Assembly (NCBI GenBank): GCA_035540955.1 | Contig: DATLFP010000162.1 | Span: 1 to 19,700, forward strand | Direction: 5' to 3' | DNA: 19,700 bases | Source: DATLFP01 sp035540955 | Lineage (GTDB): Bacteria > Actinomycetota > Acidimicrobiia > Acidimicrobiales > CADCSY01 | Shown here: piece by piece, positions 12,792 to 19,700 of the stretch | How the letters are laid out: each line of letters begins with the position of its first letter | Numbering within the stretch: position 1 is the stretch's first letter | Program-made: the position numbers and the translations under genes | Notes under the pieces: generated by a model | Database searches by the model: none | What the model was told of the DNA's origin: nothing | The model's input: only the letters and a program-made list of their open reading frames with translations

Positions 12792-12840
12792 TGTCAGCGA
12801 TGTCCCGACAGATGTGTCAGCGATGTCGCGACACATGACA
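12791..12840 (-). repeat. Right terminal region of the IS481-family element
   Basis: 50 nt containing two near-identical 19-bp motifs, TGTCAGCGATGTCCCGACA (12792-12810) and TGTCAGCGATGTCGCGACA (12815-12833), 23 bp apart. They are inverted relative to the motifs of the left end. The tip is CATGACA. Confidence 0.8.
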
Positions 12841-12855
12841 CCCGGTCGCGGCGGA
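12841..12855. repeat. Target site duplication, right (15 bp)
   Basis: CCCGGTCGCGGCGGA, an exact copy of 11557-11571, starting immediately after the terminal ACA of the element. Confidence 0.88.
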
Positions 12856-12873
12856 TCACCGCGACAAGGTTCG
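12856..12873. repeat. 51-bp palindromic repeat, copy 3, right part
   Basis: The remaining 18 nt of the interrupted copy, ending CGCGACAAGGTTCG, 11 nt before the sdhB stop codon. It is the perfect complement of the first 14 nt at 11539-11552. Confidence 0.88.
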
Positions 12874-12884
12874 TGTCGTGGGGG

Positions 12885-13649
12885 TCAGCCGCGCTGGCTG
12901 ACGAGGCGGCGGTTCTTGGCCTTGGCCTTGCGGTAGTCGCGGTTCATGACGGCGATGAAGTCGAGGCTGATCATCTTGGGGCACGCCTCGTAGCACTCGC
13001 CGTGGTTGGTGCAGGAGCCGAAGAACTCCTCCATCCGCTCCACCATCGCCTCGGTCCGCATCCACCGCTGGGCCTGGCCCTGGGGGAGCAGGTTGAGGTG
13101 GCTGACCTTGGCTGCGGTGAACAGCTGGGCGGCGCTGTTCGGGCACGCCGCCACGCACGCCCCGCACCCGATGCAGGCGGCGGCGTCCATGGCCGAGTCG
13201 GCCACCGGCTTCGGGATCGGGATGAGGTTGGCGTCGGGCGCGGCACCGGCGGTCACCGAGATGTAGCCGCCGGCCTCGATGATCCGGTCCATGGCCGAGC
13301 GGTTGACCACCAGGTCCCGCACCACCGGGAACGCGGCCGCCCGCCACGGCTCCACGACGATCTCGTCGCCGTCGGCGAACTTGCGCATGTGCAGCTGGCA
13401 GGTGGCCGTGCCCTTCTGCGGACCGTGGGCGTGGCCGTTGATCATCATCCCGCACGACCCGCAGATGCCCTCGCGGCAGTCGTGCTCGAAGGCGATCGGC
13501 TCCTTGCCCTCCACGACGAGCCGGTCGTTGACGACGTCGAGCATCTCGAGGAACGACATCTCCTCGCTGATGTCGGGGACGTCGATGACGTCGAAGCCGC
13601 CCGGTGCGGTCGCCCCCGCCTGGCGCCAGACCTTCAGCGTGATCCTCAT
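12885..13649 (-). CDS. sdhB: Succinate dehydrogenase iron-sulfur subunit
   Basis: SdhB passes electrons from the flavoprotein to the membrane quinone site. It has 254 residues. The [2Fe-2S] cluster is bound by Cys58, Cys63, Cys66 (CREGICGSC) and Cys84; the [4Fe-4S] by Cys159, 162 and 165 of CIGCGACVAACP; Cys169 with Cys213-Cys219 belongs to the [3Fe-4S] set, and Cys223 completes the 4Fe site in the usual crossed pattern. The ATG at 13649 was chosen because AAAGG lies about 8 nt upstream and MRITLKVWRQ is a natural N-terminus; the in-frame GTG at 13673 would add eight residues. It is the last gene of the sdhCAB operon, 46 nt after sdhA, facing the IS-interrupted palindromes. Confidence 0.96.
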   Translation of the reverse strand: MRITLKVWRQAGATAPGGFDVIDVPDISEEMSFLEMLDVVNDRLVVEGKEPIAFEHDCREGICGSCGMMINGHAHGPQKGTATCQLHMRKFADGDEIVVEPWRAAAFPVVRDLVVNRSAMDRIIEAGGYISVTAGAAPDANLIPIPKPVADSAMDAAACIGCGACVAACPNSAAQLFTAAKVSHLNLLPQGQAQRWMRTEAMVERMEEFFGSCTNHGECYEACPKMISLDFIAVMNRDYRKAKAKNRRLVSQRG

Positions 13650-13695
13650 CGGTAGACCTTTCGGGGGGTCCACGGGGGGCGAAGCCTCCCGTGTG

Positions 13696-15614
<1,919 letters not shown>

Positions 15615-15618
<4 letters not shown>

Positions 15619-16337
15619 TCGATGACTCCGGTCATGACGGCGAGCGGGAAGCTGACGTTCCCGCCGATGACGACGATGGTGAAGCCGTAGGCGAACCAAC
15701 GGCGCCAGGCGTTGAAGCGCGGGTGGTTCCAGCCCAGCGACTGGAACAGGCTCCACGCCCCGTGGAGGAGGTGTACGCCGAGCGCGAGGTTGGCGACGAT
15801 GTAGAGGATCGCGACCGGCGTGCGCTCGAAGCTGCTGACGACGTTGTTGTAGACGTCGCCCCGCACGTAGTCGGGGTTGACGGCCTCGACGCCCCAGGTG
15901 AGGTCGGCCAGGTGCCAGATGATGAAGAGCAGGACGATCGTGCCCGTCCAGCGCATCGTCCGGCTGGCGAAGTTGGCGGCGACGTAGTCGCGCCGGCTCT
16001 CGTACTTGCGGTCCTTGGCCCAGTTCATGCGGGTCAGGGAGTAGGCCGCGTGGATGTGGAGGGCGAGGGCCGCGATGAGCCCGAGCCGCCCCAGCCAGAG
16101 CAGCATCGAGTGAGGGAAGAACGGCGCGCCGAGGCCCCGGAGGCCCTCCGCGTAGTGGTTGAGGTCGTCGGCCCCCATGTAGATCTTGAGGTTTCCGGCC
16201 ATGTGGGCGAGGACGTAACCCATCCAGATGATCCCGGTGACCGCCATCACGTACTTCTTGCCGACGGCCGTCCGGTAGAGCTCCACCGGGTACGGCGGGC
16301 GGCGGCGCGGGGGCGCCTCGTCCACGGCTGCAGCCAT
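15615..16337 (-). CDS. sdhC: Succinate dehydrogenase cytochrome b subunit (five-helix, b558 type)
   Basis: This membrane anchor carries haem and the quinone site. It has 240 residues with five predicted membrane helices, near residues 28-48, 77-97, 129-147, 168-190 and 207-232. Histidines in LAHMAG, LHIHAAY, IIWHLAD and GVHLLHGAW are candidate axial ligands for two haems, as in the Bacillus subtilis b558 family; the motif NLKIYMGADDLNHYAEGLRGLG is typical. The single anchor explains why no sdhD is found. The ATG at 16337 fits a leaderless start with TAGCGT 8 nt upstream; the frame extends to 16388 without better evidence. It is the first gene of sdhCAB. Confidence 0.94.
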
Positions 16338-16345
16338 GGCTTCGG

Positions 16346-16373
16346 ACGCTACCGAACACCCGCTCAGGAGCAA
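16346..16373 (-). promoter_or_regulatory. Candidate sdhCAB promoter, leaderless
   Basis: On the minus strand TTGCTC (16373-16368) and TAGCGT (16351-16346) are 16 nt apart and resemble -35 and -10 boxes. The sdhC ATG follows 8 nt after the -10 and has no Shine-Dalgarno sequence, so transcription may start at the ATG. Confidence 0.5.
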
Positions 16374-16392
16374 GAAACGCGTCCGCACTCCG

Positions 16393-16428
16393 GGCGCGCT
16401 GAGCCGCCGGGAGGCGGCTGAGCGCGCC
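16393..16428 (-). terminator. Terminator hairpin after the GH2 gene
   Basis: The arms 16393-16408 and 16413-16428 pair over 16 bp with one mismatch around GGGA. It lies 8 nt past the GH2 stop and just upstream of the sdhC promoter, so it would insulate the sdh operon from read-through. No T-tract is present. Confidence 0.75.
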
Positions 16429-16436
16429 GAGACCGC

Positions 16437-18572
16437 TCAGCGGGCCGAGACGATGGTGGTCTCGTACCGGTTGGTGGCGAGCTCGGCCATCGAGAGGTCG
16501 ATGGTGAGCGGCCCGGGCACGTCGGGCACGAGCACCGCCAGCGTGCCGACGCGGACGCAGGCATCGGCGGCGACCTCGCCCTGCCACCGCCAGGTGTGGG
16601 AGCCCCCGGTCCAACCGACGGTCGCCTCCACCACGGCGTCGGCGATGGGGGTGCGCCGGTCGCTCACCACGTGGACGTCGAGGGCGAGGGCGTCCCCGGG
16701 GGACACGGTCGCCGGCGGCCGCTCGCACACCACGATCACCGGCCGGCAGGCGGCGGCCAGCGCCTCGTAGCCCGGCTTGGCGGCGCGATCGTGGCCGAGC
16801 ACCGACCACGTCACCGCCGGGTGGGCGTCGTTGAGGAGGAATTGGCAGAACCCGCCCGTCGGCCGGTACTTGAGCCGACGGAGGGTCTCGACGTGGTGCT
16901 TGAGGACGGTGGCCTGGTATTGGTGCGTCGCGTCCTTCCACGACGCGTACGACTCGAACGACGCGGGATCGAGACCGTTGCGAGCGAACATCGCCCGCTG
17001 CAGCCCATGGCGGCGCTCGAGGACCTCCCAATCGAGGTCGGGCCACGCGCCGGGGTCGACGAAGCCGTCGGTGACGGGCAGCGCCTGGGCCCCGAACTCG
17101 CTGACGAACCGGGCCATGCGGGGGAAGGCCCGGGCGAACCCGGGGAGGTCGCGCTCGTGGCCGTGGTACCAGCCGAAGTACAGGTGGCTGTCGGTGCCGC
17201 CGCCACCGGGGTGGGGCCACACGCCGGAGTGGGCGATCACCGGCCGGGACGGATCCGCCTTCTCGATGGCCCGCTTGACGGTGCGGTCGAGGATCGTGCG
17301 GTTGAAGGTGGGCAGCTCCTGACCGGCGGCGAGGCGCACGGCGTCGCCGGCGTCGATGGGCTCGCCGGGGACGAGGTCGAGCGCGAACGGTTCGTTGTGC
17401 CCGCACCACAGGGCGATCGACGGACGGTGGCCGAGCATGTCGACCATGGCGGCCGCCTGCCGGCGCGCCTGCTTGCGGATCCCTCGCGCGTAGCCCCACT
17501 GCAGCGGGAAGTCCTGCCACACGAGCATGCCGAGCTCGTCGGCGGCGCGGTACAGCTCGGGCCGGCTCACGTGGGCGTGCACGCGGACGAGGTCGAGCCC
17601 GGCGTCCTTCGCCAGCTCCACGTCGCGCCGGAGCTCGGCCCCGCTCGCCTCCGCCAGCGCCATCCGCGTCGGCGCCAGGTTGGTGCCCTTGAGGAACAGG
17701 CGCTCGCCGTTGACCGAGAGGTTCCACCGCTTCCAGCCGATCGATCGGAAGCCGGTGCGCCGGCCGACGCGGTGGCTCACCTCGCCGTCGACGCGCACCT
17801 CGACGGTGAGCTCGTGCAGCGGCTGGTCACCGAGCGCGTGCGGCCACCACAGCGCCGGCTGCAGCACCTCGACCTGCCACTCGACGAAGTTGCTCCCCTC
17901 GGCGATCGGCCGCTCGTCGTCGCGGTCGGCCACCAGCGAACCGTCAGCGGGACCGGGGGCGGCCACGGTGGTGCGCAAGGTCACGACGCGCGCCGCGTCG
18001 CTGTCGAGCTCGGCGCGACAGGAGAGGACGGCGCGCTCGGTGGTGGCCTCGGTGCACACGACCCGCAGGCTCCGGGCCCGCACGGGTCCGGTCGACTCGA
18101 TGCGCACGTCGCGCCAGATGCCCCCCGGGTTCCAGTCCGGGTCGAGGCAGTCCCAGTGCTGGAACACGCCGGTGATGTTGCGCTTGGCGGTGCGATCGTC
18201 CTGGGGCGCGCAGGTGACCTCGATCCCGAGCACGTGCTCGGTGGCAGCGGTGAGGTCCTCGGTGATCTCGAAGGTGTGGCGGTTGAAGTAGCCCTCGGTG
18301 TCGCCGACGTACACGCCGTCGAGCCAGACGTCGCCCTGGTAGAAGAGCCCGTCGAGCACCAGCCAGGCCCGGGCGCCGGCCTCGGGCCGGGCCGCCTCGA
18401 ACCGGGTGCGGTACAGGAGCGGCCCGTCGCTGTCGGCGAAGGCGGGCGTCGACCGCCAGTGGGACGGCACCGCGATCGGCTCCCACGCCGAGTCGTCGAC
18501 GGCCGGCTCGGCGAACGTGCGCCGATTGGTTTCGTCCGACGGCAGCGCCCGCCACGTGCCGCCAAGGTCCAT
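16437..18572 (-). CDS. Glycoside hydrolase family 2 protein, beta-mannosidase-like
   Basis: A 711-residue GH2 enzyme that likely releases mannose from the non-reducing end of beta-mannosides. Order: jelly-roll sugar-binding domain (about 1-160, DLGGTWRA, WLDGVYVGDTEGYFNRHTFEIT), immunoglobulin-like domain (about 165-280), then a TIM barrel (285-600). Glu394 in LWCGHNEP is the acid/base and Glu492 in FVSEFGAQALP the nucleophile; WQDFPLQWGY and the LWCGxNE type favour beta-mannosidase over beta-galactosidase. A C-terminal beta domain follows. It has no signal peptide, so it is cytoplasmic and would act on imported oligosaccharides. The ATG at 18572 shares a base with the stop of the upstream gene (TGATG), which shows coupling. 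The longer open frame upstream is spurious. Confidence 0.9.
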   Translation of the reverse strand: MDLGGTWRALPSDETNRRTFAEPAVDDSAWEPIAVPSHWRSTPAFADSDGPLLYRTRFEAARPEAGARAWLVLDGLFYQGDVWLDGVYVGDTEGYFNRHTFEITEDLTAATEHVLGIEVTCAPQDDRTAKRNITGVFQHWDCLDPDWNPGGIWRDVRIESTGPVRARSLRVVCTEATTERAVLSCRAELDSDAARVVTLRTTVAAPGPADGSLVADRDDERPIAEGSNFVEWQVEVLQPALWWPHALGDQPLHELTVEVRVDGEVSHRVGRRTGFRSIGWKRWNLSVNGERLFLKGTNLAPTRMALAEASGAELRRDVELAKDAGLDLVRVHAHVSRPELYRAADELGMLVWQDFPLQWGYARGIRKQARRQAAAMVDMLGHRPSIALWCGHNEPFALDLVPGEPIDAGDAVRLAAGQELPTFNRTILDRTVKRAIEKADPSRPVIAHSGVWPHPGGGGTDSHLYFGWYHGHERDLPGFARAFPRMARFVSEFGAQALPVTDGFVDPGAWPDLDWEVLERRHGLQRAMFARNGLDPASFESYASWKDATHQYQATVLKHHVETLRRLKYRPTGGFCQFLLNDAHPAVTWSVLGHDRAAKPGYEALAAACRPVIVVCERPPATVSPGDALALDVHVVSDRRTPIADAVVEATVGWTGGSHTWRWQGEVAADACVRVGTLAVLVPDVPGPLTIDLSMAELATNRYETTIVSAR

Positions 18573-19297
18573 CACGTCGACGTTAGGGGTCCGTTGAACA
18601 CGGCGGTGAAGGCGCCGCGCTCGTCGACGTCGACGACGAAGGCGCCGGGCCCGAACTCGAGTCGGGTCGCGGCGACCGTCCCCGACCGTGTCGTGACCGT
18701 GAACCGCCCGTCGGCGACGAACGTGCCGGGGCCCTCGAGGCGCACGGGCAGCGGCCGGGCGACGACCACGTGGCCGCCGGTGGTGATCGTCGTCTCCTCG
18801 TCGGCGACGAAGCGGACCGAGTCGCGCGGCGTGGCCAGGCCTCCCCGGCCGACGGCGACGGGGGTGCCGAGCGTGTACTCCCCGGAGCTCAGGATCCGCA
18901 GGCCGTCGAGGGTCCAGAAGACCGCCCCCATCCCCATCTCCACGTGGGCCGGTCCGAGGTCGATGGCGCCCGTGCCCGCGAGCCGGAACGGCCGCCCACC
19001 GTCCCACGCGATCGTGGCCCGCTCACCGTCGACGATGGCGCCCTCGATCGTGGCGCGGCCCGACTCGAAGGCGACGGGCATCGGGAGCGGCGCACCGGTG
19101 GCGTCCTCGGCCACGAAGCCGTCGATCGTCCCCACCACCTCGGCCTGCCCCTCGGGCAGGACCTCGACGTCGGTGATCGTCGTCTCGACCACCGGCTCCT
19201 GGCGCTCGGCGACCACCTGGGCCACACCGCCGGTCAGCACGGTGACGATGACGACGCCGAGGAGCCAGCGCCCTCCCGGGGACACCTTCTGGCTCAC
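18572..19297 (-). CDS. Membrane-anchored protein of unknown function
   Basis: The 241-residue product begins MSQKVSPGGR and then has one hydrophobic segment, WLLGVVIVTVLTGGVAQVV (about 11-29), that acts as a signal anchor or uncleaved signal. The rest is extracytoplasmic, Thr/Val/Gly-rich and apparently all beta, with repeating strand-turn units such as GPAHVEMGMGAVFWTLDGL and GPGTFVADGRFTVTTRSGTV. It has no cysteine and no catalytic motif. I do not recognise the family. It starts at GTG 19297 and is translationally coupled to the GH2 gene (TGATG). A surface or envelope role is possible, but the link to mannoside breakdown rests on gene order alone. Confidence 0.8.
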   Translation of the reverse strand: MSQKVSPGGRWLLGVVIVTVLTGGVAQVVAERQEPVVETTITDVEVLPEGQAEVVGTIDGFVAEDATGAPLPMPVAFESGRATIEGAIVDGERATIAWDGGRPFRLAGTGAIDLGPAHVEMGMGAVFWTLDGLRILSSGEYTLGTPVAVGRGGLATPRDSVRFVADEETTITTGGHVVVARPLPVRLEGPGTFVADGRFTVTTRSGTVAATRLEFGPGAFVVDVDERGAFTAVFNGPLTST

Positions 19298-19302
19298 GGC
19301 GA

Positions 19303-19308
19303 TACGGT
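19303..19308 (+). promoter_or_regulatory. Candidate -10 box, leaderless start of the ATPase gene
   Basis: TACGGT (TAnnnT) lies 6 nt before the ATG at 19315. The gap to the divergent GTG at 19297 is only 17 nt, so the promoter must overlap the neighbouring gene's 5' end. Confidence 0.4.
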
Positions 19309-19314
19309 CGGGGC

Positions 19315-19700
19315 ATGACGTCGCGCCCCGCCACCCTCGGCCAGCTCCGCGAATCCGGCTGGGAGTCGGTCCCGGTCAAGGACGAGCTTCGCCGCAACGC
19401 CATCGCCAAGGTCGCCGCCGGCGACGCGCTGTTCCCCGGCGTGCTCGGCTACGAGGACACAGTGCTCCCGCAGCTCGAGAACGCGCTCCTCGCCGGTCAC
19501 GACGTGATCTTCCTCGGTGAGCGGGGCCAGGCCAAGACCAGGATGATCCGCAGCCTCACCGCCCTGCTCGACGAGTGGCTGCCGATCGTCGCCGGCTCCG
19601 AGATCAACGACGACCCGTACCACCCGGTCTCGCGCCACGCCCGCGACCTCATCGCGGAGAAGGGCGACGACACGCCCATCGAGTGGGTGCACCGCGACGC
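19315..19700 (+). CDS. AAA+ ATPase of the magnesium-chelatase ChlI-like group (3' end outside window)
   Basis: The first 128 residues are visible and the frame runs off the right edge. LPQLENALLAGHDVIFLGERGQAKTRMIRSL contains the Walker A motif GERGQAKT (68-75, Lys74), with Ala where Gly is usual; the following LLDEWLPIVAGSEINDDPYHPVS matches the actinobacterial Mg-chelatase-like ATPases of the Mycobacterium Rv0958 kind, which typically have about 460 residues and often pair with a von Willebrand A protein. Such proteins are thought to remodel or insert metal into partner proteins; the client here is unknown. The Walker B and sensor motifs are beyond the window. The ATG at 19315 follows a possible -10 box directly. 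Confidence 0.8.
   Translation, partial: MTSRPATLGQLRESGWESVPVKDELRRNAIAKVAAGDALFPGVLGYEDTVLPQLENALLAGHDVIFLGERGQAKTRMIRSLTALLDEWLPIVAGSEINDDPYHPVSRHARDLIAEKGDDTPIEWVHRD

Larger units (their letters stand above)
11572..12840 (+). mobile_element. Complete IS481-family insertion sequence (1269 bp)
   Basis: The element runs from TGTGAAGTG to CATGACA, carries one transposase gene, and is bracketed by a 15-bp duplication. Its ends contain related inverted motifs: TGACGGGACATCGCTGACA on the left (11604-11622) is the reverse complement, at 18 of 19 positions, of TGTCAGCGATGTCCCGACA on the right (12792-12810). A second right copy lies at 12815-12833, and a more degenerate second left copy lies around 11579-11597. 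Intact duplication, ends and transposase indicate a fairly recent insertion, into a palindromic repeat between convergent genes, so no host gene was broken. Confidence 0.9.

Noticed and set aside
11572..12840. Insertion sequence disrupting sdhB or the MOSC gene
   Set aside because: Both genes are complete with normal C-termini. The insertion is confined to the palindromic spacer.
15619..17727. Upstream extension of the sdhA frame (to 1343 codons)
   Set aside because: The frame is open only through GC bias. It overlaps sdhC and the GH2 gene on the same strand in another frame, and sdhA has a clear coupled ATG at 15618.
18573..19007. N-terminal extension of the GH2 frame to 19007
   Set aside because: The extension is Arg-rich, overlaps the anchored protein gene in another frame, and precedes the natural GH2 start DLGGTW.

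Overview
The window is very GC-rich and densely coded, with ATG/GTG starts, many stop/start overlaps, and TAnnnT -10 boxes placed a few bases before start codons that lack a Shine-Dalgarno sequence. With a mycobacterial-type ATPase at the right edge, a DUF5709-like protein and an sdhCAB operon with one cytochrome b, this suggests an actinobacterium, possibly of the class Acidimicrobiia. The lineage is inferred from style and motifs only.

Layout. Positions 1-3800 (+) hold a purine and one-carbon cluster: purN (5' end cut off), purH, folD and metF. FolD makes 10-formyl-THF, the formyl donor for both PurN and PurH, and MetF draws the same folate pool toward methionine. Convergent to it (-) are icd (NADP isocitrate dehydrogenase) and, upstream of icd, a small acidic DUF5709-like protein. 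An aldehyde dehydrogenase (+) follows behind an operator-like dyad. It converges on a RecQ-family helicase (-), and the two stop codons share one CTAG. Then come mdh (+), a small unknown protein, an FMN-binding split-barrel protein and a MOSC-domain protein (+). A complete IS481-family element (11572-12840) separates these from the sdhCAB operon (-). Farther right are a GH2 beta-mannosidase-like enzyme coupled to a membrane-anchored unknown protein (-) and the start of a Mg-chelatase-like AAA+ ATPase (+). Icd, Mdh and SdhCAB make the window rich in TCA-cycle enzymes, but they lie in separate transcription units.

Most notable signal. A 51-bp palindromic repeat occurs three times, each time between convergent genes: once between metF and icd, and twice in tandem between the MOSC gene and sdhB. 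The third copy is split by the IS481 element. Removing the element and one 15-bp target duplication restores a 51-bp palindrome, and the duplicated 15 bp lie exactly on its dyad axis (18 + 15 + 18). This suggests insertion guided by a hairpin or by the palindrome. Other points are a 10-codon leader ORF that overlaps the icd start, a palindrome inserted in frame inside purH, and a recQ 3' end that reads through a terminator hairpin.
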